Shown here: in pieces, positions 22,811 to 32,895 of the stretch | Layout: every line of letters begins with the position of its first letter | How positions within the stretch are numbered: position 1 is the stretch's first letter | Source of the DNA: Deltaproteobacteria bacterium | GTDB taxonomy: Bacteria; Myxococcota_A; Polyangia; Fen-1088 | Length of the DNA stretch: 40,079 bases | NCBI GenBank assembly: GCA_016935975.1 | Contig: JAFGPX010000165.1 | Span: 1 to 40,079, forward strand | Direction: 5' to 3' | Notes under the pieces: model-generated | Told to the model about the DNA's origin: nothing | Databases searched by the model: none | Seen by the model: the letters and a program-made list of their open reading frames with translations, nothing else | Made by a program: the position numbers and the translations under genes

Positions 22811-24169
22811 CTACTTCTCGCCGACCAGCGTGAACTCGGTGCGACGATTCTTGGCCCTGTCGGCCTTGGTCTTGTTCGAGGTGATGGGCTTGTCCATCCC
22901 ATAGCCGACCGAGGTCAGGCGGTCAGCCGCGATGCCCTTGCCGACCATGTAGTCCTTCACCGCGTCGGCCCGCTTCTGCGACAGCTCCAGGTTGTACTCG
23001 GCCTTGCCCACGTTGTCGGTGTGGCCGCCGATCTCGAGCTTGACATCCGGGTAGTCGGTTAGGACCTTGATGGCCTTGTCGAGCACCTTGCTCGAGGACT
23101 TGGCTATCTTCGCGGAGTTGGTCCTGAAGTTGATGCCCTCGATGACGCCGGTGAACTTGGCGACCTCGGCGGGGATCTCGTCCGGACAGCCGTCCGCATC
23201 CTGGTAGTTGTTCTTGGTTTCCGGCTCGTTCGGGCACTTGTCGGCGGTGTCGGTGATCCCGTCGCCGTCGTTGTCGGCCTCCGGGCAACCGTCCTCGTCC
23301 TCGAACCCGTCCTTGTCCTCGGGCTCGAGCTGACACTTGTCGCTCGTGTCGGGCACGCCGTCGTTGTCGTTGTCGAGGTCCGGGCAGCCGTCCTCGTCCT
23401 CGAAGTTGTCCTTGTCCTCGGCATCGTTCGGGCACTTGTCCTTGTCACCCAGGATGCCGTCCTTGTCGGGATCCGGATCCGGCGGCGGGGGCGGCGGCGG
23501 GGGCGGCGGCGGGGCGGCCTTCTCGCCACCCAGGCCGACGTACGCGGACAGCAAGGCCTCGAAGTCCGGCCCGCCGTAGTGGGTTTCGCTGCCGACCTCG
23601 ACGATGTCGGACGCGATGGCGGGGGGCGCCATCACGCGCCCGTCGAGACGCAGGCCGAACATCTCGGACAGCGGGAACTTGGCGCCGATGCCGAGGTGTA
23701 TCATGCCGTCCGTGTCACGCTCCATACGATTGGTGAATTCGGGGAACGAGCTGAGCGCGCCGTAGCCGATCAAGGCGAAGGGCCGCACGTACCCCTCGTG
23801 CAGGAAGGTGGCGATGACCTGCCCGCGGTAGCCCAGGATGTTCTCGCGCATGGAATCGTCTCGGGTGCGGGTGGGCGAGAACATGCCTTCGAGTTCCACC
23901 CCGACCCACTTGTTGATGTTGTAGGTCAAACGCAGACCGAAGGCGCCGCCCGTATCGGGGCTGTAGAGGGTGTCGTCTCCCAGGTAGCGGCCTAGCCCGT
24001 GGTCTTTTTCGTAGACGTGGATGCCGCCAAAGACGCCGATCTCGATGGGATTGACAACTTCGGCAGCTTCCTCGCCTTCCGCGGCACGGGCCGGGCTCGC
24101 GCCCGATAGCACGCACGCCAGAAGGGGGAGCAAGCCAGCTGTAATCCCGTAACCTCGGTTTCTCCTCAT
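22811..24169 (-). CDS. OmpA-family outer membrane protein with TSP3 repeats
   Basis: The protein has 452 residues. The ATG at 24169 has a strong site AAGGAG at 24175-24180. A signal peptide ends near ARA (about 29). A beta-barrel-like domain (about 40-220) precedes a run of eleven prolines. Three thrombospondin type-3 calcium-binding repeats follow (about 233-325; DPDKDGI, DNDNDGVPD, DNDGDGITD, each with KCP or GCP). The OmpA peptidoglycan-binding domain (about 335-452) has GHTDNVG and ELSQKRADAV. It anchors the outer membrane to the wall, with a stiff calcium-dependent spacer in the periplasm. The gene stands alone with its own terminator. A paralogue lies at 38075-39373. Confidence 0.93.
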   Translation of the reverse strand: MRRNRGYGITAGLLPLLACVLSGASPARAAEGEEAAEVVNPIEIGVFGGIHVYEKDHGLGRYLGDDTLYSPDTGGAFGLRLTYNINKWVGVELEGMFSPTRTRDDSMRENILGYRGQVIATFLHEGYVRPFALIGYGALSSFPEFTNRMERDTDGMIHLGIGAKFPLSEMFGLRLDGRVMAPPAIASDIVEVGSETHYGGPDFEALLSAYVGLGGEKAAPPPPPPPPPPPDPDPDKDGILGDKDKCPNDAEDKDNFEDEDGCPDLDNDNDGVPDTSDKCQLEPEDKDGFEDEDGCPEADNDGDGITDTADKCPNEPETKNNYQDADGCPDEIPAEVAKFTGVIEGINFRTNSAKIAKSSSKVLDKAIKVLTDYPDVKLEIGGHTDNVGKAEYNLELSQKRADAVKDYMVGKGIAADRLTSVGYGMDKPITSNKTKADRAKNRRTEFTLVGEK

Positions 24170-24292
24170 GTGCTCTCCTTATGGGTTGTGGATAGGGCCG
24201 CCATACTACACCGGGCGCAAGGGCGTGTCATTCAAGACTGCAAGGGGCGGGTCATTCGGGCCGTGGTACCCTGGCTACGCCCAAAACCGCCC

Positions 24293-25063
24293 ATGGATCT
24301 GAAGGAGCTGCCTCGCCATGCCTTTGCGCGTCACCCCTGGGAGAGGGTTCGCGCGGATTTCTTCTTGGGCCTGCTTCGCCGGAAGATAGGAAACGAGGGG
24401 CTTTCCGCCCTCGACATCGGGGCGGGAGACGCCTATTTCGCCGGCCGGTTGCTGGCGGACGGGCCGGCCGTGGCGCGGGTGACCTGCTACGACACCGGCT
24501 ACGGCGCCGCTTGGCTGCAAGAGCAGGCAGCGGCCCGACCGGGCCTCGCTTTCACCGCGAAGCGGCCCGGCGAGACCTTCGGTTTGGTGCTCTTGCTCGA
24601 TGTGCTCGAACACGCTGCCGACGACCGGGCGCTGCTCGACGAGGCCATCGCGAGCGCGGCGCAGCCTGGGGGCTGGCTCCTTCTGAGCGCCCCGGCCCAT
24701 CCCATTCTCTTCTCGCGCCACGATGAGCTGCTCGGTCACAAGCGGCGCTATTCTCCGGCCGGCTTGCGCGCCCTGGCCACGCAAGCCGGGCTCGCCATCG
24801 CGGCCGACGGACAGCTCTTCACTGGCCTGCTCCTGCCGCGGGCCCTCGCCAAGCTGTGCGAGGCCATGCCGAGCAGAAAAGTGGCCGCCCCGCCCGCCGC
24901 GGACCACATCGAAACCGCCCTGGGGACGTGGCATCATGGGCCCATGGTCACGCTGGCGGCCAGAAAGCTGCTCGGGCTCGATGCCGCCGTTTGCCGCCTG
25001 GCCGCGGACCGGCGGTTCCCCCTCCCTGGACTCACCGCGTGGGTACTGGCCCGACGCCAATGA
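24293..25063 (+). CDS. Class I SAM-dependent methyltransferase
   Basis: The protein has 256 residues from the ATG at 24293 (MDLKELPRHAFARHPWE). Motif I is LDIGAGDAYF (39-48), and LLLDVLEHAADD matches the post-motif region typical of small-molecule methyltransferases of the Methyltransf_11/23 type, with an LLSAPAHP segment next. The substrate cannot be read from sequence. The stop overlaps the GT2 start by 4 bases (ATGA), so the two are translationally coupled and probably act on one polyprenyl-linked or glycan product. A start further upstream is open but adds poorly conserved sequence. Confidence 0.85.
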   Translation: MDLKELPRHAFARHPWERVRADFFLGLLRRKIGNEGLSALDIGAGDAYFAGRLLADGPAVARVTCYDTGYGAAWLQEQAAARPGLAFTAKRPGETFGLVLLLDVLEHAADDRALLDEAIASAAQPGGWLLLSAPAHPILFSRHDELLGHKRRYSPAGLRALATQAGLAIAADGQLFTGLLLPRALAKLCEAMPSRKVAAPPAADHIETALGTWHHGPMVTLAARKLLGLDAAVCRLAADRRFPLPGLTAWVLARRQ

Positions 25064-25812
25064 CGATCGCGCACGTCGCATGGGTCGTGCCTTGCTTCGA
25101 CGAAGCCACCCGTCTCGACCGCGCCGCCTTCCTCGCGCTCACCGAAGGCTGCGCCCCGGCCAGCGTCATCTTCGTCGACGATGGCTCGCGCGATGGCACC
25201 TTGGCGCTGCTGAACGACCTCGCCCAAGCGCGGCCCGGCCAAATCGAGGTCGTGGCCCTGGCGAAAAACCAGGGCAAGGCCGAGGCCGTGCGCCAGGGCA
25301 TGCTGCGCGCTCTGGCCGGCCCCGCCGGCATCATCGGTTACCTCGACGCCGATCTCGCCACGCCGCCCGCCGAGTTGCAGCGGCTGGTCGAGCTGGCCCG
25401 CAGCAGCGATCTTGACGTGTTGCTGGGCTCGCGCGTTCAGCTCCTGGGGCGCGCCATCCAACGCAGCAGTGCGCGTCACTACGTCGGACGCGTCTTCGCC
25501 ACCTGCGCCAGCCTGAGCCTCGGCCTGCCCGTCTACGATACCCAATGCGGGGCCAAGCTCTTTCGCCGCACGCAAGCGCTGGCCGCCGCTTTGGCCGAGC
25601 CTTTCACCTCGCGCTGGGCTTTCGACGTCGAGCTGCTCGGCCGTCTCGCGCATCCCCCTTCTGGCGTCGACCCCATCGCGGTCGCGCGCATGCACGAGGA
25701 GCCGCTGCGGATTTGGTCCGACGTGCCCGGGTCGAAGCTGCATCCGCTGGCCGCCGTGCGCGGCGGCCTGGATCTGCTCCGCCTGGCCCTCAAGACCCGC
25801 CTGGGCCGCTAG
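25060..25812 (+). CDS. Family 2 glycosyltransferase (DPM1/ALG5-like)
   Basis: The protein has 250 residues. GT-A motifs are VVPCFDEA, FVDDGSRDGT and the metal/nucleotide site YLDADLATPP (95-103), then CGAKLFRR and WAFDVELL, which are typical of the dolichyl-phosphate glucosyl/mannosyltransferase class. No C-terminal membrane helices are evident. It probably transfers a sugar from a nucleotide donor to a polyprenyl phosphate. It is coupled to the methyltransferase upstream; the arginine genes downstream are separate in function. Confidence 0.88.
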   Translation: MTIAHVAWVVPCFDEATRLDRAAFLALTEGCAPASVIFVDDGSRDGTLALLNDLAQARPGQIEVVALAKNQGKAEAVRQGMLRALAGPAGIIGYLDADLATPPAELQRLVELARSSDLDVLLGSRVQLLGRAIQRSSARHYVGRVFATCASLSLGLPVYDTQCGAKLFRRTQALAAALAEPFTSRWAFDVELLGRLAHPPSGVDPIAVARMHEEPLRIWSDVPGSKLHPLAAVRGGLDLLRLALKTRLGR

Positions 25813-25863
25813 CGGTACTACCGCGCACATCCGGCCTGGCATCTGCTATTGTCGGCGTCTCCC

Positions 25864-27063
<1,200 letters not shown>

Positions 27064-27067
27064 CGTC

Positions 27068-28030
27068 ATGCATACCAAGCGCGATTTCTTGAGTCTGTTC
27101 GATGTCAGCGACGTGGAGCTGGTCCAGCTTGTCCGCCGGGCGGAAGAGCTGCGCTTCTTGCGCCAGATGCGCGAGCCGCACAAGACGCGTCCCGGCCGCA
27201 TGCTGGCCCTCGTCTTCGAGAAAGCCTCCACTCGCACGCGCGTCAGTTTCGAGGTGGCCGTCGCGGAGCTGGGCGGCCACGCGGTCGTGCTCGGACGCAA
27301 CGATTCCCAGCTCGGTCGCGGCGAGCCCATCAAGGACACGGCGCGGGTCATGGCCCGCTACTGCCACGGCATCATGGTGCGCACCTTCGGCCATGACCGT
27401 GTCGGGGAATTCGCACGTTACAGCTCCGTTCCCGTCATCAACGGCCTGACCGATCTCTTGCATCCTTGCCAGGTTCTCGCCGATCTGCAGACCGTCTATG
27501 CGCACGTGGCCAGAGGCGCGACGAGCCCCGCCGGCCCCGCCCCCGACGTGCTCTCGGCCCTGCGCTCCGTGCGCTACGCCTGGGTGGGCGACGGCAACAA
27601 CATGGCCAACACCTGGATCGAGGCGGCCGGCCTGCTCGGGCTCGACCTCGCGCTCGCCTGCCCCAAGAGCTTCGAGCCCAACGCCGAGGTTCTGACCCGC
27701 GCCCGGCGCACCGGCCAGGGCAAGATCCAGCTCACCCAGGACGCGCGCGAGGCGGTCGCCGGTCGGCACGTCCTGTCGACCGACGTCTTGGCGTCCATGG
27801 GCAAGGAGGACGAGATTGAAGCGCGCCGCCGCGCCTTTGCCGGGTACTGTCTGGACGGCAAGCTGCTCGCCACGGCCGCCCCCGCGGCCGTGGTGCTGCA
27901 CTGCCTGCCGGCGCATCGGGGCGAGGAAATCACCGACGAGGTCATCGAGGGACCGTCGAGCTTGGTATGGCAACAGGCCGAGAACCGCCTGCATGCCCAG
28001 AAGGCGCTGCTCGAATGGCTCCTGCCGTGA
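27068..28030 (+). CDS. argF: Ornithine carbamoyltransferase
   Basis: The protein has 320 residues. Carbamoyl-phosphate site STRTR (54-58), HPCQ (132-135), DGNN (175-178), SMGKE (243-247, ornithine loop) and HCLPAHRGEEI (from 278) are all intact. It forms citrulline from ornithine and carbamoyl phosphate. The ATG at 27068 lies 4 bases after the argD stop, so argD-argF form an operon. The HCLP motif distinguishes it from aspartate carbamoyltransferase, and SMGKE is typical of true OTCases over acetylornithine forms. Confidence 0.96.
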   Translation: MHTKRDFLSLFDVSDVELVQLVRRAEELRFLRQMREPHKTRPGRMLALVFEKASTRTRVSFEVAVAELGGHAVVLGRNDSQLGRGEPIKDTARVMARYCHGIMVRTFGHDRVGEFARYSSVPVINGLTDLLHPCQVLADLQTVYAHVARGATSPAGPAPDVLSALRSVRYAWVGDGNNMANTWIEAAGLLGLDLALACPKSFEPNAEVLTRARRTGQGKIQLTQDAREAVAGRHVLSTDVLASMGKEDEIEARRRAFAGYCLDGKLLATAAPAAVVLHCLPAHRGEEITDEVIEGPSSLVWQQAENRLHAQKALLEWLLP

Positions 28031-28050
28031 GCCACGGATGAGGTCGGGCC

Positions 28051-28779
28051 TTGGCGTCCAGTGACGAGATCCCAGGACTCGGCCCCAAGACGGACCGGCC
28101 GCGCATCAATATCGCGGCCGATCTCTCGGGATTGAAGCTGACCCCGACCGAGGGCTTCGTGCTGTCGCGCATCGACGGACGCGCCACCTACGACGAGATC
28201 TGCCGCATCTCCTCGCTGACCCGCGAGCAAACCCTGACCATCCTGCGCAAGCTCAGGCAGCAGATGATCATCCTGGGCCCGAAAGACAAGGCCGTGCCCA
28301 TCGGCCCGCGCAAGCCGCAGCGGACCCCGGCCAAGACCCCTTCGCCCGACCGCGGCCGCAAGACCCCGGCGCCGGTGCCGGTAACCGACGAGATGTTGCG
28401 CAAGGCCCAGGAGAAGGCCGGCGGCAAGAACCAGGCGGCCACGCCGGAGCCCGGCTCGCTGCTCGAGCGACTCGACGACGGCTCGCCGGTCGCGTCGGCC
28501 GACCTCATCGACGGGCACGACCTGCCGCTGGAAACCAAACGCCGCATCATTCGTCTTGGCCGTCGGTTGCGCGATCTGCCCTCGCACGAGATCCTCGGTA
28601 TCGCCGCCGACGCTGACAAGGCGGCCATCAAACGGGCCTTTGCCGCGGCCTCGAAAGAGCTGCACCCCGATCGCCACTACGGCAAGGATCTAGGCAGCTT
28701 TCGCGCCAAGCTCGCCAAGATTTTCGCGCGCGTGAGCGAGGCCGTGGAGGAGATGGAGAAGGCGCGTAAGGCGAAGTAG
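28051..28779 (+). CDS. J-domain protein with N-terminal winged-helix-like domain
   Basis: The protein has 242 residues from a TTG start at 28051 with GAGG upstream; no in-frame ATG fits. Residues about 25-78 (LTPTEGFVLSRIDGRATYDEIC, then a helix pair) look like a small helical/winged-helix domain that I recall from other Myxococcota proteins. A Pro/Lys-rich linker follows, and a J-domain sits at about 172-240 with HPD at 205-207. J-domains stimulate DnaK ATPase. The J-domain at the C-terminus is the reverse of classical DnaJ, so this is a specialised co-chaperone or recruitment protein. It follows argF after 20 bases, possibly only by chance of position. Confidence 0.8.
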   Translation: MASSDEIPGLGPKTDRPRINIAADLSGLKLTPTEGFVLSRIDGRATYDEICRISSLTREQTLTILRKLRQQMIILGPKDKAVPIGPRKPQRTPAKTPSPDRGRKTPAPVPVTDEMLRKAQEKAGGKNQAATPEPGSLLERLDDGSPVASADLIDGHDLPLETKRRIIRLGRRLRDLPSHEILGIAADADKAAIKRAFAAASKELHPDRHYGKDLGSFRAKLAKIFARVSEAVEEMEKARKAK

Positions 28780-28846
28780 CGGCACGAACCGCTTGCCGCG
28801 GTGGATTCTCGCCGGTGGCGGCCTGGGATCCGTGCGGGGAGCCACC

Positions 28847-30832
28847 TCAGAAGAAGGCCCGTACCTCGTCCAAGGCGTGGGTGCGCGGGCAGTCCTCGGG
28901 CAAGCTGCCGAGCAACGCCGCACCGTAGCTCTTGCGCGCGATGCGGCCGTCGAGGATGGCCACCACGCCGCGATCCCGCCGGCTGCGGATGAGGCGCCCG
29001 AACCCCTGCTTGAGGGCCAGGGCCGCCCGCGGAATCTGGTAGCTGCCGAAGGCATCGCCGCCGTTCTCGCGGATGCGTTCGATGCGCGCCGCCGTCAGGG
29101 GATCGTCGGGCACGGAAAAGGGCAGCCGATCCATCACCACCAGCGACAGCGCTTCGCCGGGAACGTCCACGCCCTCCCAGAAGCTCTGCGTGGCCAGAAG
29201 CACCGAGCCCACGCGCGTGCGCAGCTCGTCGAGGAGGGCCTGGCGCGGCCGCTGCCCTTGCACGAGCAAGGGAAACTCGTCGCGGGCGCGGAACACCTCC
29301 TCGGCGACCCGCAGGTTGCGAAAGCTGGTGAAGAGCAGAAGGGCGCGGCCGTGCGACAGCCGGCACAGCGCAAGCGCACGCTCGGCCGCGGCGGCCGCGA
29401 AGCTCTCGTGCGTGGGATCGGGCAGGTCTTCGGCGATGTAGAGCAGGGCTTGCAGGTCGAAGCGGAAAGGCGAGGCGAACACGGCCTCCGCTGCCGTGTC
29501 GGCCAGCCCCAAGCGCTCGCGCACATAGGAGAAGGAGCCCACGGTGGACAGCGTCGCCGAGGTGAAGATCAGCGGACCCGCGTGCCGGCTGAAGCTCTCG
29601 GCCAGGATAGGCGCCACATCCACCGGCGAGGCTCGCAGGCTCACGTTGCGCGACGACAGCGCCACCCAGCGTACCGAATCGCGGCTCGCGCTGTCCGCGA
29701 TCTCTCCAAGATCGGCGCGCAGAATGGCCGCCCGGCTAGCCAGCCCCTCCAGCACCGCGGCCTTGCCCGGCGCGGGCGCCGACGCTCCCAGCACGTCGCT
29801 GCCGTCGTCTTCGGCGAAGCGGGCCAGCGTGACCTCGGCCTCTTCGAGCACCGTGTCGAGCTCGTGGTAGCGGGCAAGCACCTCGCCCTGCCAGAGATCG
29901 TCGGGCATGGGCGCGCGCACGTCGTCGCCCTCGTTCGCCTTGCGCGGCAGGCGCGCGCGCAGCGCCTGCCCCAGCAAGTGCGTGCTGGCCTCCAGGCGGC
30001 GCGCCATCGAGTCGACCTGGTCCGCACCGAGCCGCCCGGCCGGGGCACGCTCCACGTCGCGCGCCAGGGCGAAGAGACGCAATGTCGTGACGTGCACGCC
30101 GAAGATTTCGGTGGCGATGTCCTCGAGCTGGTGGGCCTCGTCGAAGATCACGGCGTCGTAGCCGGGCAGGACCTGCGCCTCGGGAAAACGGGTGCGTAGC
30201 GCCAGGTCCGCGAAGAAGAGGTGGTGGTTCACGACGACGACCTGCGCCTCCTGGGCACGCTTGCGCATGGCCGTGACGAAGCAGTCGGCCACGAAGGGAC
30301 AGCGCTTGCCCAGTCGGGTTTCCGGACTCGCCGCGATGTCACGCCAGATGGCGGCATCCTCGGGCACTCCGTCGAGCTCGGCCCGGTCGCCGGTGCGGCT
30401 GCGCTCGGCCCACGCGAGGACGCGCGCCGTCTCGGGCGCGGCGGTGGTCGCGAGAGCGAGCTGACGGTGATGTTCGGCCAGACGGCGACGGCACACGTAG
30501 TTGCCGATGCCCTTCATCACCGCGTACGAGAACGGCTGTGCCAGCACGCGCTGCAAGCGTGGCAGATCCAGCGAGGCGATCTGATCCTGCAAGGTGCGCG
30601 TGCCGGTGGACACGACCACGCGTCGGCCCGAAAGGATCGCGGGCACGAGATACGCGATGGTCTTGCCGGTGCCCGTGCCGGCCTCGACCAGCAGCCGCTC
30701 GTCCAGCTCGATGGCCCGCGCCACGCGCCTGGCCATGGCCACCTGGCCCGGCCGCGGCTCAAAACCCGGCAAGACCTCGGCCAGGGCGCCGCGCGGGCGC
30801 AGGATGTCGGCCGCCGCGCTTTCGAGCCGCAA
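28847..30832 (-). CDS. dinG: DinG-family ATP-dependent DNA helicase
   Basis: The protein has 661 residues. Walker A is AGTGTGKT (51-58), the DEAH box is at 231-234, and the C-terminal helicase domain carries ATQSFWEGVDVPG and QGFGRLIRSRRDRG. These place it in the XPD/DinG superfamily 2 group, which unwinds DNA 5' to 3' and handles R-loops or damaged forks. The iron-sulfur domain shows Cys114, Cys178 and Cys184, but the expected second cysteine (five residues before Cys178) is Arg173. The cluster may be absent or differently held. It lies 9 bases after hisI on the same strand; the coupling is positional, with no obvious functional link. Confidence 0.93.
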   Translation of the reverse strand: MRLESAAADILRPRGALAEVLPGFEPRPGQVAMARRVARAIELDERLLVEAGTGTGKTIAYLVPAILSGRRVVVSTGTRTLQDQIASLDLPRLQRVLAQPFSYAVMKGIGNYVCRRRLAEHHRQLALATTAAPETARVLAWAERSRTGDRAELDGVPEDAAIWRDIAASPETRLGKRCPFVADCFVTAMRKRAQEAQVVVVNHHLFFADLALRTRFPEAQVLPGYDAVIFDEAHQLEDIATEIFGVHVTTLRLFALARDVERAPAGRLGADQVDSMARRLEASTHLLGQALRARLPRKANEGDDVRAPMPDDLWQGEVLARYHELDTVLEEAEVTLARFAEDDGSDVLGASAPAPGKAAVLEGLASRAAILRADLGEIADSASRDSVRWVALSSRNVSLRASPVDVAPILAESFSRHAGPLIFTSATLSTVGSFSYVRERLGLADTAAEAVFASPFRFDLQALLYIAEDLPDPTHESFAAAAAERALALCRLSHGRALLLFTSFRNLRVAEEVFRARDEFPLLVQGQRPRQALLDELRTRVGSVLLATQSFWEGVDVPGEALSLVVMDRLPFSVPDDPLTAARIERIRENGGDAFGSYQIPRAALALKQGFGRLIRSRRDRGVVAILDGRIARKSYGAALLGSLPEDCPRTHALDEVRAFF

Positions 30833-30841
30833 AGCGCCTCG

Positions 30842-31225
30842 CTAGGGCTTGCCGAGGCCCGCCGGGCCGTCGTCGCTGCGAAGGCCCGCTGCAGTCACGT
30901 TCCGGAAGAAGCACGACGTCGCGTTGGTGTGGCAGGAAGGCCCCAGCGCATCGACGATGTAGAGAACCGCATCGCCGTCGCAATCGAGGCGCACCTCGCG
31001 CACTTTCATCGAGTTGCCGCTGGTCGCGCCTTTTTCCCAAAGCTCGCGCCGCGAGCGGCTCCAGAAGGTGGCGCGCTCCCTGGTCACGGTGGCGGCCAGC
31101 GCCTCGGCGTTGGCCCAAGCGAGCATGCGCACGACGCCGGTCGCGCGATCCTGCGCGATGACCGGCACGAGACCATTGCCGTCGAATTTCACGGCGGCAA
31201 TGAGGGCTTCGACGTTGCCAAGCAT
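30842..31225 (-). CDS. hisI: Phosphoribosyl-AMP cyclohydrolase
   Basis: The protein has 127 residues, the size of a stand-alone HisI without the HisE pyrophosphohydrolase domain. Family motifs are WSRSRRELWEKG, the metal-binding DCDGDA (81-86), and GPSCHTNATSCF with Cys98 and Cys105 as zinc ligands. It opens the adenine ring of phosphoribosyl-AMP in histidine synthesis. No other his gene is in the window, so the pathway is scattered. It is divergent from greB with 63 bases between the starts. Confidence 0.96.
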   Translation of the reverse strand: MLGNVEALIAAVKFDGNGLVPVIAQDRATGVVRMLAWANAEALAATVTRERATFWSRSRRELWEKGATSGNSMKVREVRLDCDGDAVLYIVDALGPSCHTNATSCFFRNVTAAGLRSDDGPAGLGKP

Positions 31226-31288
31226 GGTGGCTCTGCTCTACACCAGTTTTCCCCAAAAGCGATCCGTATCTTATGATCGGGCGCAGCC

Positions 31289-31819
31289 ATGGCGCGCAAG
31301 ACCCTGGATCCCCCCGAAGAGAAGTCGCACAAGGGCGAGAAGAACTACATCACGCCGGCCGGCTACCGCAAGCTGGCCGCCGAGCTCGACTTCTTGCGCG
31401 GCAAGAAGCGACCCGAGGTGGTGGCCGCCCTGGCCGACGCCGCGGCCGAAGGCGATCGCTCGGAAAACGCCGAGTACATCTATCGCAAGCGCCAGCTACG
31501 CCAAGTCGACGGCCGCATGCGCTTCCTGGGCAAGCGCCTGGACATCGTCGTGGTGGTCGACCCGCGCCAGCAGAAGCGGCGCGACCGCGTCTTCTTCGGC
31601 GCCACGGTCGCGGTCGAGGACGAGGACGGCGAGCGCAAAGTGCTCAGCATCGTGGGCTCGGACGAAATCGACAGCATTGGTGGCGCCATCTCGTGGCAGT
31701 CGCCCGTGGGCCGCGCTCTGCTCGGCAAGGAGGTGGGCGACACGGTACTGGTCCGCTGGGACAAAGGCCAGCGTGAGCTGACCATCTGTGACATCTCGTA
31801 TCCCGATTGGCCGCCCTAG
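31289..31819 (+). CDS. greB: Transcription elongation factor GreB
   Basis: The protein has 176 residues. The N-terminal coiled coil starts with NYITPAGYRKLAAELDFL and carries the tip acidic residues in GDRSENAEY, which insert into the RNA polymerase secondary channel to rescue backtracked complexes. The C-terminal FKBP-like domain ends near ICDISYP. The KRL and RQVDGRMRFL segments and the basic N-terminus favour GreB over GreA. Its last bases overlap the convergent epimerase stop by 4. Confidence 0.94.
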   Translation: MARKTLDPPEEKSHKGEKNYITPAGYRKLAAELDFLRGKKRPEVVAALADAAAEGDRSENAEYIYRKRQLRQVDGRMRFLGKRLDIVVVVDPRQQKRRDRVFFGATVAVEDEDGERKVLSIVGSDEIDSIGGAISWQSPVGRALLGKEVGDTVLVRWDKGQRELTICDISYPDWPP

Positions 31820-32784
31820 CGATTCGCCGAGCGCCACCAGGCGACGAAGCGGGGGATGCCGGCGGCGATGCTGACCTTGGGCGAATAGCCGAGAGCGCTT
31901 CGCGCCAGCTCGATGTCGGCCAGCGTGTGCTTCATGTCGCCCGGCTGTTCGGGCTTCCATGCGAGGACGGCGGGCCGGCCGAGCGCGGACGCGATGCGGT
32001 CGACCAGCTCCTTGAGGCTCGTGGGCTGCGAGCCGCCCAGGTTGTAGACGCGGTAGGCGGCGTCGCCGTCGTTGGCAAGCTCGTCGATGGCCGCCACCGT
32101 GCCGTCGAGAATATCGTCGATCCAAGTGTAGTCGCGCGAGGTGGTGCCGTCGCCGAAGAGCTCGATGGGCTGGCCGGCGGCAAGCAAGCGCGTGAACTTG
32201 TGGATGGCCAGATCCGGCCGCTGGCGCGGTCCGTACACGGTGAAGTAGCGCAAACACGTCACGGCGGCGCCGTAGAGATAGTGGTGGTTCCAGGCCATGA
32301 GCTCGCCCGCCCGCTTGGTCGCGGCGTAGGGCGACAGCGGCCGGTTGCAGGGTTGGCGTTCGCAAAACGGCACCTGGCTGTCCAGGCCGTACACCGAGGA
32401 GGACGAGGCGAAGACGATGCGCTTGACGCCACGGGTGCGGCAGGCGTGCAGCAGATGCAGGGTTCCGTTCACGTTGACGTTCCAGTAGCGCCCCGGGCTG
32501 GCGATGGACGGCCGCACGCCGGCCAGGGCCGCCAGGTGCACGACGGTATCCACCTGGCCTGCCACGTCGAAGGCCCGGTCCACGTCGTGCGGGTCGACCA
32601 GATCGCCCTCGACCAAGGAAAAGCCTTCGCGGCCGAGCAACCCGGCCAGATTGCGCTCCTTGACCTCCCGCGCATAGAACGGATCGAAGTTGTCGAAGCC
32701 GGTCACGCGGTCGCCGCGGCCGCACAGCCGCTCGGCAAGGTGAGACCCGATGAAGCCGGCGGCGCCGGTGAGCAGAGCCCTCAT
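31816..32784 (-). CDS. NAD-dependent epimerase, UDP-glucuronate 4-epimerase-like
   Basis: The protein has 322 residues. It is an extended SDR: NAD motif TGAAGFIGSH (6-15), HLAALAGV, SSSSVYG, and catalytic Tyr153/Lys157 in YAATKRAGE. The segment DNFDPFY after the Rossmann start, and LRYFTVYGPRQRPD, are hallmarks I associate with UDP-glucuronate 4-epimerases over plain GalE. It would convert UDP-glucuronate, made by the dehydrogenase at 21216-22523, to UDP-galacturonate for surface polysaccharide. The substrate is inference; UDP-glucose 4-epimerase is the main alternative. Confidence 0.87.
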   Translation of the reverse strand: MRALLTGAAGFIGSHLAERLCGRGDRVTGFDNFDPFYAREVKERNLAGLLGREGFSLVEGDLVDPHDVDRAFDVAGQVDTVVHLAALAGVRPSIASPGRYWNVNVNGTLHLLHACRTRGVKRIVFASSSSVYGLDSQVPFCERQPCNRPLSPYAATKRAGELMAWNHHYLYGAAVTCLRYFTVYGPRQRPDLAIHKFTRLLAAGQPIELFGDGTTSRDYTWIDDILDGTVAAIDELANDGDAAYRVYNLGGSQPTSLKELVDRIASALGRPAVLAWKPEQPGDMKHTLADIELARSALGYSPKVSIAAGIPRFVAWWRSANR

Positions 32785-32895
32785 GGCCCCATGCTACCCG
32801 CATCCTCGGCTCGGACACCACTGTCACAGCACGGGCAAAGAACGATTCCTCGCGACAAGTCTTGGGCGTATCAGGCGAAGCGCGCCTCGCCCTCG

